A DNA stretch of 42,285 bases from an uncultured Chitinophagaceae bacterium (GCA_937996595.1 CALKVC010000179.1:1-42285), one strand, 5' to 3'. Positions 23,848 to 33,253 are shown, counted from the stretch's first letter. Program-made: numbers and translations. Notes: generated by a model from the letters alone, not told the origin.

Positions 23848-25302
23848 ACGCTTACTCTTTTTCATCATTAAAAAATATAATAACCCGCTTACAATAAATC
23901 CAACAAACCATGCGTAATGATACAGTTGAGAAATCCATCCCGGAAATACGGATCCATCAATGAGTTTAACCTGCAATAAAAAACCCGGAACATTCGGTAA
24001 TATCCCCAGTAACAAAGCTATTACGGCTGCATGATTAAATCCATTCTTAAACCCATACCTTCCGCTGTGTTTATAGAGGTCTGCAATATGTAATTGTTGT
24101 TTCCTTATAAAATAATAATCAGCAATCATGATTCCGCCAACGGGCCCCAACAAACTGGAATAAGCAATCAGCCAGGTAAAAATATACCCGTTGGGGTCGG
24201 CAATCAGTTTCCAGGGAAAAATTAAAATCCCCAGTACACCTGTGATATATCCGCCTTTTCTAAAATTAATTTTTTTTGGAGATAAGTTGGCAAAATCATT
24301 GGCCGGACTAACGATGTTTGCGGCAATATTGGTTGCCAGGGTAGAAATGGCGACCGCAATCATAGCGATACTAACCAATATCTTATTTTCAAATTTCCCG
24401 GCAAGTACCAACGGATCCCAGATTGTTTCTCCATAAATGATAACGGTTGCCGAAGTGACCACCACCCCTATGAAAGAAAAGATTGTCATGGAAGGCGGAA
24501 GGCCGATAACCTGCCCGTTTATCTGAGCCTGCTGGCTTTTTGCGTATCGTGTAAAATCGGGTATATTTAATGAAAGGGTTGCCCAGAAACCAACCATACC
24601 GGTTAGTGCCGGAAAAAAATAAGTAAAAAAAGACGCTGAGTCTGTAAACTTTGAGGGTTGTTGCAGTATAGGCCCCAGTCCGTTGCCGGCGTTGATTGCC
24701 CAGATCAACAGGGCCAGTGCTGCTATTGGTAAAAAAAACGCTTTGAATACCAGCAGTTTTTTAATGCTTTCCACACCCAGGTAAACAACATACATATTTA
24801 GTAGCCAGAAAATAAGGAAGCAAATAGCGGGGCCGGTTTGTAACCCGAATGATGCAGGAAAAATTTCAGGAAGATTACCTAGCGCCGGCCACCAGATGTT
24901 GAGCATGAGAAAAAGGGAATAGCCGCCAATCCATGCCTGTATGCCAAACCAACCGCAGGCAACGATGGCTCTTAGCAAAGCCGGTATATTGGCACCAATT
25001 GTACCAAAACTGGCCCTGGCAAAAACAGGAAAGGGAATTCCATATTTGGCGCCTGCATGGCCGTTCAGTATCATGGGTATGAGTACAACCGTATTGCCCA
25101 GGAAGATGGTGAGGATGGCCTGCCACCAGTTCATGCCGCCTTCAATCAATGAACTGGCAAGCATGTATGTGGGGATACATAAGCTCATGCTGATCCATAA
25201 CGCTGCATAATTCCAGGTTCCCCAGGTACGTTTTTGCGGAAGCACCGGGGCCAGGTCATCGTTGTACAAAGATGAAGCAGGTATATGTAAACTTTGATCC
25301 AT
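23830..25302 (-). CDS. NCS1 family nucleobase:cation symporter (probable uracil/pyrimidine importer)
   Basis: A polytopic inner-membrane transporter of the NCS1 family. The longest frame starts at 25398, but the family N-terminus begins near MDQSLHIPASSLYNDDLAPV, so I place the start at 25302 (490 residues). After PQKRTWGTWNYAALWISMS come about twelve hydrophobic helices, with characteristic GAKYGIPFPVFARASFGTIG, FGIQAWIGGYSL and NIPDFTRYAKS segments of NCS1 permeases for uracil, allantoin or hydantoin. Gene context favours uracil or dihydropyrimidine uptake. The final residues (ILKVE and stop) are written by one arm of the junction repeat at 23830-23847. Confidence 0.9.
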   Translation of the reverse strand: MDQSLHIPASSLYNDDLAPVLPQKRTWGTWNYAALWISMSLCIPTYMLASSLIEGGMNWWQAILTIFLGNTVVLIPMILNGHAGAKYGIPFPVFARASFGTIGANIPALLRAIVACGWFGIQAWIGGYSLFLMLNIWWPALGNLPEIFPASFGLQTGPAICFLIFWLLNMYVVYLGVESIKKLLVFKAFFLPIAALALLIWAINAGNGLGPILQQPSKFTDSASFFTYFFPALTGMVGFWATLSLNIPDFTRYAKSQQAQINGQVIGLPPSMTIFSFIGVVVTSATVIIYGETIWDPLVLAGKFENKILVSIAMIAVAISTLATNIAANIVSPANDFANLSPKKINFRKGGYITGVLGILIFPWKLIADPNGYIFTWLIAYSSLLGPVGGIMIADYYFIRKQQLHIADLYKHSGRYGFKNGFNHAAVIALLLGILPNVPGFLLQVKLIDGSVFPGWISQLYHYAWFVGFIVSGLLYFLMMKKSKRILKVE

Positions 25303-25402
25303 AAAGAATTTATAACAGGAAAGAAGATTTACTTCAACAAAAGCTATGATATTATAACCTTCAGCATCAGCATAAAGAACCAACCAAACTAACATCAACC
25401 CA

Positions 25403-25466
25403 TCTCCAAATCAATTCACCTCCAAATTGATTAATCTCCAAATCAACTTGTTTCCAAATCTGCAAT
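25403..25466. repeat. 16-base tandem repeat, four units
   Basis: Four contiguous 16-base units each containing TCCAAAT: 25403-25418, 25419-25434, 25435-25450 and 25451-25466. The last two overlap the 3' end of the aminotransferase gene, where they write its final residues. This junction lacks the AT-rich inverted repeat found at the others. Confidence 0.7.
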
Positions 25467-26789
25467 CTTCAAAGCTTCGCTGATAATAGCAAGCCCTTCA
25501 TCTATCTGCTCTCTGGTTACACATAGTGGCGGTGCTATAAAAATATAACTCCAACGCACAAACGTATACATACCCAGTTCTTTGATCTTTGCTGCCACTT
25601 TATTCATTACGCCCATTTCATCCGGCTTTGCATTAAAGGGCGCCATCGGTTCTTTGCTGTTGCGGTTCTTAACCAGTTCCATGCAGCCCAGCAGGCCTGT
25701 TGTCCTGAAATTACCGATAGAAGGGTGTTTTTGTTTTAATAATTCAACTTGTGCAGATACATATTTACCCATTTCAACAGCGTTCTCTATCAGGTTATCT
25801 TCTTCATAGATCTTCAGGGTTTCCAGTGCGGCAGCGCAGCTTACCGGGTGAGCCGAATACGTGAGGCCAAGCGCCAGCACCGTATCATCATATTTGGCTG
25901 CTATTTTATCAGATACCATCAGGCAGCCGAACGGGAGGTAACCGCAGGTAAGGCCTTTTGCCATACAAATCATATCCGGGATAATACCGTGGTTTTCAAA
26001 ACCAAACCATTTGCCGGTGCGCCCGAAACCACTCATCACTTCATCCATAATGAGCAGGATACCATGCTGATCGCATATTTTCTTTACTGCCTTCAAATAA
26101 CCAACCGGGTATTGCAGGCAACCCGAAGACCCTGATTCGCCTTCCAGTAAAATGGCGGCAATATTGGCCGGCCCTTCATAAGCGATTATGCGTTCCAGTT
26201 GTGCTATGGATTCTTTTAACAGGTTTTCTTCCCCGTATTCCCAGCGATAAGCATATGGCAGATCGAAATGCACGAAGTTTGGCGCCTGCTGCGAATCTAC
26301 CGGCAACCTTCTTGGGTCGCCGCTGGCGGAAATGGCACCGATGGAAGCCCCGTGATAAGACTGGTACCGGCTCAGTATCTTATGCCTGCCTGTATATAAC
26401 CTGGCCAGCTTGATGGCATTCTCTATGGAAGTAGCGCCACAAAGGGTGAAGAATGCCTTGTTCAGGTCTCCCGGGCAAATCTCCGCCAGTTTTTTCCCCA
26501 GTTCGCCACGTACTTTGGTTACACAGCTTGGCGTTACATAACTCACTTCTTTCATCTGCTTTACAACGGCGTCGGTTATACGCTGATCACCGTGACCTAT
26601 GTTAACATTCATCAGTCCGGATGAAAAATCAATGATCCTGTTGCCATCATAGTCATACAGGTATACTCCTTCGGCATGTTTAACGGCAATGGGTGCAATT
26701 CCTTTCTGTTTGCTCCAGGAAAATAAAGTGTAATCGAGATTATCCTGAATGATCCCGGTTGATTCAGATAATGTTTTTGTTTGTGACAT
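25443..26789 (-). CDS. Class III aminotransferase, probable beta-alanine aminotransferase
   Basis: A PLP enzyme of aminotransferase class III, 448 residues, expected to move the amino group of beta-alanine to pyruvate or 2-oxoglutarate, giving malonate semialdehyde. PLP-site residues are the GATSIENAIKLAR segment at 118-130, Asp249-Glu250 in LLIMDEVMSGFGRTGKWFG, and Lys278 in DMICMAKGLTCGYLPFG. Omega-amino-acid specificity is inferred from its place between the nucleobase permease and malonate semialdehyde dehydrogenase; other omega-transaminases (4-aminobutyrate, taurine) cannot be excluded by sequence. Its 3' end merges with the 16-base tandem repeat. Confidence 0.88.
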   Translation of the reverse strand: MSQTKTLSESTGIIQDNLDYTLFSWSKQKGIAPIAVKHAEGVYLYDYDGNRIIDFSSGLMNVNIGHGDQRITDAVVKQMKEVSYVTPSCVTKVRGELGKKLAEICPGDLNKAFFTLCGATSIENAIKLARLYTGRHKILSRYQSYHGASIGAISASGDPRRLPVDSQQAPNFVHFDLPYAYRWEYGEENLLKESIAQLERIIAYEGPANIAAILLEGESGSSGCLQYPVGYLKAVKKICDQHGILLIMDEVMSGFGRTGKWFGFENHGIIPDMICMAKGLTCGYLPFGCLMVSDKIAAKYDDTVLALGLTYSAHPVSCAAALETLKIYEEDNLIENAVEMGKYVSAQVELLKQKHPSIGNFRTTGLLGCMELVKNRNSKEPMAPFNAKPDEMGVMNKVAAKIKELGMYTFVRWSYIFIAPPLCVTREQIDEGLAIISEALKIADLETS

Positions 26790-26811
26790 TTCAATATTTA
26801 TTTTAAATGAT

Positions 26812-26861
26812 GAATTTTAGATTTTAAATGTGTTTAATTCAACATTCAAAATCTATAATTC
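26812..26861 (-). repeat. Operon junction inverted repeat between mmsA and aminotransferase
   Basis: Arms 26812-26831 and 26842-26861 pair at 18 of 20 positions with a 10-base loop, giving a long AT-rich hairpin in the spacer upstream of the aminotransferase. It shares the ATTCAACATT core with the other junction repeats. There is no following U-tract convincing enough for a terminator. Confidence 0.7.
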
Positions 26862-26871
26862 AAAATAACAA

Positions 26872-28329
26872 TCAACTCATCCAGTTTACTCCGGCCTCAG
26901 CATTCCACTTGGTTGTGCTCTTCTTTAATTTAGTCCAGAATTCAATGGAGCTTTTCCCGGTGATATCACCTACCCCGAATTTACTTTCATTCCATCCACC
27001 AAAAGAAAACGGTTCGCGGGGTACCGGTACGCCTACATTCACACCGATCATGCCGGCGCTGGCCCTTTCAATGATATAACGGGCCATGCCGCCATTCTGT
27101 GTAAACACGCTGGCGGCATTGCCATATGGGTTGGCATTTTCAATGGCCAGGGCTTCATCAACGGTATTGGTGCGCATGATGGAAATAACCGGGCCAAAGA
27201 TCTCTTCGCGGGCTACACTCATTTCCGGTTTCACGTGGTCAATAACGGTTGGGCCAACATAGGTCCCTTTTTCTTTTCCGGGCACTTTGGCATTGCGTCC
27301 ATCCACCAGGATAACAGCGCCATCCTGCTCTGCATCGGTAATATACTTTTCAATACGCTGCTGCGATTCTTTATTGATAACGGCGCCCAGGTTTTCACCC
27401 GGAACAATTTTCCTGGCTTCTTCACATATCTTATCTATGATCTTATCTATATTACCAACACCGATCATGGCGCTGGCAGCCATACAACGCTGTCCGGCGC
27501 AACCACTCATGGATGCAGCCACATTTTGCGCCGTCATGGCCGGGATAGCATCCGGCAAAACCATCAGGTGGTTTTTGGCGCCGCCAAGGGCAAGGCATCT
27601 TTTATAATGAGACGTGGCACGCTGGTAAACTATTTTAGCCACTTTGGTGGAGCCAACAAATGATACCGCTTCAATGCCCGGGTGGTCGCAAATGGCTTCC
27701 ACTATTTCCACATCGCCATGAACTATATTGAAAACACCATCCGGCAAACCCGCTTCTTTTAATAATTCTGCCAGGCGGCCGCAGCTTAACGGCACTTTTT
27801 CCGAGGGTTTCATGATCATGCAGTTACCCAGTGCGATGGCATTGGGGATGGTCCAGTTGGGTACCATGCTCGGAAAATTAAACGGCACGATGGAGGCTAC
27901 CACGCCAAGGGGTACATGCTCGGTTCTGCATTCTACGCCCCTGCTCACTTCCAGCACTTCGCCCGTAACCAATTGGGGCAATGAAGTGGCAAATTCTGTA
28001 AGTTCAATGCTTTTTTCAATTTCAGCCACCGATTCAGAATAGGTTTTACCGTTTTCTTCACTGCATAACTTAGCGAGTTCCTGCAGGTTTTTTTCCAGCA
28101 GTGTCTTGTACCTGAAAAATACCTGCACCCTTTCTTTAATAGGCATACGGCTCCAGGCAGGGAAGGCTGCTTTGGCTGCTTTTACAGCATCATCCAGGTC
28201 TTTTGAAACAGACATGGGAACGGTTGATAACAGGTTGCCGTCGAGCGGAGATACCACATCCAGTTTCCTCCCTGATGAAGCATCCGTAAACTTTCCATTG
28301 ATATAATTCTGTGTAGCTGAGTATTTCAT
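26872..28329 (-). CDS. mmsA: CoA-acylating (methyl)malonate-semialdehyde dehydrogenase
   Basis: A 485-residue aldehyde dehydrogenase of the CoA-dependent MmsA/IolA group, which turns malonate or methylmalonate semialdehyde into acetyl- or propionyl-CoA, releasing CO2. The catalytic Cys is Cys282 in SGCAGQRCMAAS, and the ALGGAKNH segment at 247-254, with Asn where ordinary ALDHs have the general-base Glu, is the mark of this CoA-dependent class. In this operon it would complete uracil breakdown (beta-alanine to malonate semialdehyde to acetyl-CoA) and thymine breakdown (to propionyl-CoA). It is the promoter-proximal gene, divergent from the Lrp-type regulator. Confidence 0.95.
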   Translation of the reverse strand: MKYSATQNYINGKFTDASSGRKLDVVSPLDGNLLSTVPMSVSKDLDDAVKAAKAAFPAWSRMPIKERVQVFFRYKTLLEKNLQELAKLCSEENGKTYSESVAEIEKSIELTEFATSLPQLVTGEVLEVSRGVECRTEHVPLGVVASIVPFNFPSMVPNWTIPNAIALGNCMIMKPSEKVPLSCGRLAELLKEAGLPDGVFNIVHGDVEIVEAICDHPGIEAVSFVGSTKVAKIVYQRATSHYKRCLALGGAKNHLMVLPDAIPAMTAQNVAASMSGCAGQRCMAASAMIGVGNIDKIIDKICEEARKIVPGENLGAVINKESQQRIEKYITDAEQDGAVILVDGRNAKVPGKEKGTYVGPTVIDHVKPEMSVAREEIFGPVISIMRTNTVDEALAIENANPYGNAASVFTQNGGMARYIIERASAGMIGVNVGVPVPREPFSFGGWNESKFGVGDITGKSSIEFWTKLKKSTTKWNAEAGVNWMS

Positions 28330-28380
28330 GATAACAGGTTGTCTAAAATGTAAATATTTTAATTTTTAAGCGAAAAAATA

Positions 28381-28420
28381 AAAATAATGTATTTTTGATA
28401 ATCGAAACAAATTATTTTTC
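28381..28420. promoter_or_regulatory. Dyad operator candidate between mmsA and the Lrp-type regulator
   Basis: A 40-base AT-rich region of two-fold symmetry: outer arms AAAAATAAT (28381-28389) and ATTATTTTT (28412-28420) pair perfectly, and inner arms TTTTGAT (28394-28400) and ATCGAAA (28402-28408) pair at 6 of 7 positions around almost the same centre. It lies in the 115-base spacer between the divergent genes, where an Lrp/AsnC dimer would be expected to bind. Confidence 0.5.
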
Positions 28421-28444
28421 ATTTTCCTGGTATAATTTTAACTA

Positions 28445-28921
28445 ATGATAAATTCGCCCGGACAGGTGGTTTTAGATAAGCTTGATTTTGACATCCTATC
28501 ATTCCTGCAAAAAGACGGAAGGATGTCGTTTACTGTTATTGCTGAAAAACTGGGCGTTTCAATAGGCACGGTGCGTACCCGGTTCAATAAACTGATAGAA
28601 GACGGAACCATCAATATTATTGGCAGGGTTGACCCGGACAAAGTGGGTTTCAGGTGTTATGCGCATATAGCCGTATTTGTAAGGCCTGCCACCTTAAAGG
28701 AAAAAGTGGCCCAAAAAATTGCAAAACTGCCGGAAGTGAGCTTTTTAGCCATGACATCCGGCGATTACGACCTGGAAGTGGACGTAATGTGCCGGGATAA
28801 TAACCACCTGGTAGATTTCATTAATGATATCAGCAAGTTTGAAGGGGTATACCAGACAAAAACAACGATATATTTTAAAGTGTATAAATACGCCCAGCCT
28901 GATCTGAAATTGCTGAAATAG
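28445..28921 (+). CDS. Lrp/AsnC family transcriptional regulator
   Basis: A 158-residue regulator with an N-terminal winged helix (LDKLDFDILSFLQKDGRMSF, then VIAEKLGVSIGTVRTRFNKL as the recognition helix region, residues ~10-60) and a C-terminal RAM/AsnC ligand-binding domain (KVGFRCYAHIAVFVRPATL, VSFLAMTSGDYDLEVDVMC). Such proteins bind small amino acids or related metabolites and form dimers to octamers. Divergence from the pyrimidine operon suggests it controls that operon and itself; beta-alanine or another pathway intermediate is a plausible effector, as inference. Another ATG is not available near the start. Confidence 0.9.
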   Translation: MINSPGQVVLDKLDFDILSFLQKDGRMSFTVIAEKLGVSIGTVRTRFNKLIEDGTINIIGRVDPDKVGFRCYAHIAVFVRPATLKEKVAQKIAKLPEVSFLAMTSGDYDLEVDVMCRDNNHLVDFINDISKFEGVYQTKTTIYFKVYKYAQPDLKLLK

Positions 28922-29070
28922 TGATAAATTTGCTGCGCTAACTACATGAAAAAAATGCCATTACAAATATTGGAATAATATTTGCTTGCAAATCCGCTAA
29001 CTGTTCCTACTGATAATTACCAACCATTTCCTTGAATACCTTTATTTGATCACATTCATTAATAAAAATT

Positions 29071-32000
29071 ATGAAAAAATTCCACCTGCTTATTATTGTG
29101 GCCCTGTGTTCTGTTTCCACTTTGGCACAAAACGGCAATTATTGGTCATCAAACTCCGGTACCGGTAAAATCATCACTGATAAATCTGTTTCAAGGGTTT
29201 CGTTTCCAACCGTATTTAAATTATTTGATCTCAACATTGAACCCCTGCGGCAGGAACTTTTCTCGATTACGGATAACAGGAATGCCAGGCGTACTGCTGT
29301 AATCAGCCTGCCTAATGCAGCCGGTGAACTGGAACAATTTGAAGTGGTGGAAGCTTCCAACTTTGAACCGGCGTTGCAGGCAAGGTTTCCACAGATAAGG
29401 GCTTTTTCCGGAAAAGGAATTACAGACAAAGCTGCTACATTAAAACTTAGCATATCTCCGCGGGGAATTCAAACCATGATATTCAGAACAGAAAAGGAGA
29501 ATGAATACATTGAACCTTATTCTGCTAACCATGTTACCTATGCTGTTTTTGCCTCACAAAGAAAGAAAGGCACATTACCATGGACTTGTTCTACACCCGA
29601 CCAGCAAATGGCAGCAGGTATACAGGAACAGGTGGAAAACAACCATTTCACCGCCAGGTCGGGCGGCGACTTGAAAACCATGCGGCTGGCGCAATCCTGT
29701 AATGGCGAGTATTCCAATTATTTCAATGCATTCAGCGCTGCTGATGAGGCATTGGTACTGGCCGCTTTTAATGCCACACTTACCCGCTGCAACGGTGTGT
29801 ATGAAAAAGACCTGGCCCTTCACCTAAACCTGATTGCCAGTACCACCAGTGTAATTTATTATGTCCCATCTACAGATCCGTATACAACTTTGTCTAACTG
29901 GAATTCACAATTACAATCAACCCTTACATCTGTGATTGGTGAAGCCAATTATGATATCGGGCATATGTTCGGAGCTTCCGGAGGCGGCGGAAATGCAGGC
30001 TGTATCGGTTGTGTATGTACGAATGGCTCCAAAGGAAGCGGTATCACATCACCCAATGACGGCATCCCCGAGGGAGATAATTTTGATATTGATTATGTAG
30101 CACATGAAGTAGGCCATCAGTTGGGTGCCAACCATACTTTTTCCCATTCACTGGAAGGTACCGGTGTTAATAAGGAAGTTGGTTCCGGTATCACCATCAT
30201 GGGATATGCCGGTATCACATCTTATGACGTGGCGCCACATTCCATCGACATTTTCCACCAGGCATCCATTGCTCAGATTCAGGCTAACCTGGCAACCAAA
30301 AGCTGCCCGGTAACTACTGTAATTACTGCAAACAATGCCACACCCGTTGTTGCACCTGTAAGCAATTATACCATTCCCATTAGTACCCCGTTCATACTCA
30401 CCGGTTCGGCAACCGATGCCAATCCGGGTGATGTACTAACCTATTGCTGGGAACAGAACGACAATGCCACTACATCCGGCGCAAACAGTGTGGCCAGCCC
30501 AACAAAAACCACCGGGCCAAACTGGCTGACATTCAGCCCCACTACCAGCCCGTCACGCATTTTTCCAAAATTATCTACCATACTGGCAGGATTATTTGTT
30601 ACCCCGGTAATTGCCGGCGGCGACGCTGCAGCCAATATTGAAGCATTAAGTTCGGTTTCAAGGACACTTAACTTCAGACTAACGGTAAGGGATAACGCTC
30701 CTTACAGTTCTACAGCACCGGTTACAGTGGGACAAACCCAATTCACCGATATGACTGTAACGGTCTCCAATACATCTGGTCCATTTGGTGTTTCAGCACC
30801 CAATACTGCCGTTTCATGGCCGGGATTGTCGGCTCAAACCATTACCTGGACGGTAAACAATACCACTGCTGCTCCGGTAAGCTGTGCCAATGTGAACATC
30901 CTGTTATCAACAGACGGTGGAAACACCTGGCCTTATACACTTGCCAGCAATACACCCAATGACGGTACACAATCGGTAACTATTCCAAATGTGCCAACAA
31001 CAACGGCAAGGATAAAAGTAGAATCTGTCGGCAATATTTTCTTTGATATTTCAAACAGTAACTTTACAATTACATTGGGTGCACCCGGATTTGATTTTGA
31101 TTTTCCGGCACCAGCCAGTATTGCCTGTGGCGGCCCAACTTCTGCTTCAATTACACTGGGCACCTTATCCTATTTAGGTTATATAACCCCTATTAATTTG
31201 TCGGCATCCGGCGTGCCGCCCGGCACCACGGTAAGTTTTGGCACTAACCCGGTTACCCCGGGAAACAGCACAATTGTTACGCTTAACAATACTAATACGC
31301 TGACAGCCGGTACTTATGTGATAACTATAACCGGCGTTTCCGGAAGCATCACATTAACCAGGGATATCAGCTTTACCATCCTGGCCGGTTCTGGACCAAC
31401 TATTAACACACATCCGGCGAGCCAAACTGTATGTTCCGGAACGGATGTTACTTTCAATGTATCTGCTTCCGGTACCATTACCGGATATCAATGGCAACTG
31501 AGCACCGATGGCGGATCCATTTTCAATAACATCAGCCTGGCAACGGGGTCATCCTATACTGTTACGGCTGCTGCCACATCGCAAAACAACTACCGGTACA
31601 AGGCTATCGTTTATACACAATGCGGTTCAACTACTTCAAACGCCGCCATATTAACTGTAAATACTTCCCCAAGTGTTCCTGTTTTATCACCATCAGATAC
31701 AACCATCTGTTTAGGAGGTGTAGCAACACTTCAGGCAAGTTCTATAACCACAACCACCTTTACATTAGGTATTGGCACATCAACAACAACAGGAAATACA
31801 ACAGGGTCTGCCTTAGGGCCCAACCCGCTGCAGAATTATTATGGCGGCAACAAACAACAGATGTTATTCAGGGCCACCGAACTTTCCGGCCTGGGCATGG
31901 TTGCAGGTACAACGATATCAGCCATTAAATTTAACCTGGTAACGGCTGATCCTACTTGGGCGCTGCAAAACCTGGTTGTGAAGATGAAAAATACCGCCAC

Positions 32001-33126
32001 CACAACTATGTCGGCCTGGGAATCCGGCATGGTAACAGTAAGGCCTGCTGCTAGTTATATACCTTCTGTTGGAATCAATACCATAACGCTCTCATCTCCT
32101 TTTGTATGGGATGGTATAAATAATGTAGTGATAGAGATTAATTACAGCAATGCAAATGCAGGTACCACCGGTTCCATTTTCAACACAGCTAAATACTCTG
32201 CCACCACTTTCGTAAGTACGCGCTTTTACCGGGTTGACAATGTAGCTGCAGCTACCGTTGACGCATACACGGGAACACCAAATGCCACATACAGCCAGCG
32301 TAACGATATAACTTTTGAATATACTACAAACAGCAATATAACCTGGAGCCCGCTTGCCGGCCTGTATAATGAACCAGGCGCCACAACGGCTTATACAGGT
32401 ACCATTGCGTCAACAGTATATGCAAAACCTGCAGTTGCAGGCGTGGCGAATTTTATGGCAACCGCTACAGCCGGGAATGGATGCACATCATCTTCAACCA
32501 TTCCGGTAACGGTTAACTCCTGTGCCGCATTTACCACCCTTAACCTGAAACTATACCTGGAAGGATTTTATGCGGGGTCCGGAACGATGCGGGCAACCAA
32601 ATACGATCTTGGGTTAAGCGCCGACCCAACAGCTACGGATGATATTACGGTAAACTTATGGGCTGCATCCAGCCTGGCAAACCAGAACCCGGATTATTCA
32701 CTGAACACATTACTGCATACTGATGGTACGGCAACAGTTGATTTTCCGGCTGCTGTGAGTGGCAATGCTTTTTATATCGCCATCAAACACCGGAACAGTA
32801 TGGAAACCTGGAGTAAACTGCCGGTTTTATTTACAAGCACAACCTCCTATGATTTCAGCAATGCACTTTCAAAAGCATATGATGATGGCGTAAACCCGGC
32901 GATGGCCATTGCAAGCGCCGGTGTATATGCCATTTACGGCGGTGAAGTAAACCAGGATGGTTCTATAGATGCTTCCGACATGGCTGATACGGATAATGAT
33001 ATCGCCCTGTTTGCCTTTGGTTACAATGCTACCGATGCCAGTGGCGACGGGGCAACGGATGCCAGTGATATTTCTATCATAGATAACAACCAGCAACTAT
33101 TCCTGTTCTTCGCCCGCCCCTATTAA
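29071..33126 (+). CDS. Secreted reprolysin-like metalloprotease with Ig-like modules and dockerin-like tail
   Basis: A 1351-residue exported metzincin. Signal peptide MKKFHLLIIVALCSVSTLAQ; propeptide-like region; catalytic domain with the zinc motif HEVGHQLGANH at 345-355 and Met-turn IMGYAG at Met377, as in the reprolysin (M12B-like) group of Bacteroidota. Then beta-rich modules; a segment from Pro672 (PGFDFDFPAPAS...) to about 870 with Ig-like repeats shared with the M1 protease at 33298; a unique beta region; and a C-terminal ~185-residue module from TLNLKLYLEG ending in two EF-hand/dockerin-like loops (NQDGSIDASD at 1294-1303; SGDGATDASD) and a final ARPY. No T9SS type A or B domain. Expected to digest extracellular proteins. 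A bidirectional-looking hairpin follows the stop. Confidence 0.9.
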   Translation: MKKFHLLIIVALCSVSTLAQNGNYWSSNSGTGKIITDKSVSRVSFPTVFKLFDLNIEPLRQELFSITDNRNARRTAVISLPNAAGELEQFEVVEASNFEPALQARFPQIRAFSGKGITDKAATLKLSISPRGIQTMIFRTEKENEYIEPYSANHVTYAVFASQRKKGTLPWTCSTPDQQMAAGIQEQVENNHFTARSGGDLKTMRLAQSCNGEYSNYFNAFSAADEALVLAAFNATLTRCNGVYEKDLALHLNLIASTTSVIYYVPSTDPYTTLSNWNSQLQSTLTSVIGEANYDIGHMFGASGGGGNAGCIGCVCTNGSKGSGITSPNDGIPEGDNFDIDYVAHEVGHQLGANHTFSHSLEGTGVNKEVGSGITIMGYAGITSYDVAPHSIDIFHQASIAQIQANLATKSCPVTTVITANNATPVVAPVSNYTIPISTPFILTGSATDANPGDVLTYCWEQNDNATTSGANSVASPTKTTGPNWLTFSPTTSPSRIFPKLSTILAGLFVTPVIAGGDAAANIEALSSVSRTLNFRLTVRDNAPYSSTAPVTVGQTQFTDMTVTVSNTSGPFGVSAPNTAVSWPGLSAQTITWTVNNTTAAPVSCANVNILLSTDGGNTWPYTLASNTPNDGTQSVTIPNVPTTTARIKVESVGNIFFDISNSNFTITLGAPGFDFDFPAPASIACGGPTSASITLGTLSYLGYITPINLSASGVPPGTTVSFGTNPVTPGNSTIVTLNNTNTLTAGTYVITITGVSGSITLTRDISFTILAGSGPTINTHPASQTVCSGTDVTFNVSASGTITGYQWQLSTDGGSIFNNISLATGSSYTVTAAATSQNNYRYKAIVYTQCGSTTSNAAILTVNTSPSVPVLSPSDTTICLGGVATLQASSITTTTFTLGIGTSTTTGNTTGSALGPNPLQNYYGGNKQQMLFRATELSGLGMVAGTTISAIKFNLVTADPTWALQNLVVKMKNTATTTMSAWESGMVTVRPAASYIPSVGINTITLSSPFVWDGINNVVIEINYSNANAGTTGSIFNTAKYSATTFVSTRFYRVDNVAAATVDAYTGTPNATYSQRNDITFEYTTNSNITWSPLAGLYNEPGATTAYTGTIASTVYAKPAVAGVANFMATATAGNGCTSSSTIPVTVNSCAAFTTLNLKLYLEGFYAGSGTMRATKYDLGLSADPTATDDITVNLWAASSLANQNPDYSLNTLLHTDGTATVDFPAAVSGNAFYIAIKHRNSMETWSKLPVLFTSTTSYDFSNALSKAYDDGVNPAMAIASAGVYAIYGGEVNQDGSIDASDMADTDNDIALFAFGYNATDASGDGATDASDISIIDNNQQLFLFFARPY

Positions 33127-33157
33127 CAGGCAGGTATTAATAATTTATCGGAAAAAG

Positions 33158-33197
33158 GGTTACCAGGCGCATTCTTCAACTACCTGGTAACCTTTTT
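33158..33197 (+). terminator. Intrinsic terminator after the reprolysin-like gene
   Basis: Perfect 10-base-pair stem GGTTACCAGG (33158-33167) with CCTGGTAACC (33183-33192), a 15-base loop, and a run of five T at 33193-33197. A matching A run precedes the stem, so termination may work in both directions. It separates the two large metalloprotease genes, which are therefore transcribed apart. Confidence 0.85.
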
Positions 33198-33253
33198 CAT
33201 TTTCCGTAAGAATAGATACCAGTTAACTGGTTTTAACTTTAAACAAATACAGC

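Noticed and set aside
26800..26870. Junction hairpin as a rho-independent terminator between mmsA and the aminotransferase
   Set aside because: The stem is AT-rich without a following U-tract, and the pathway genes on either side need joint expression.
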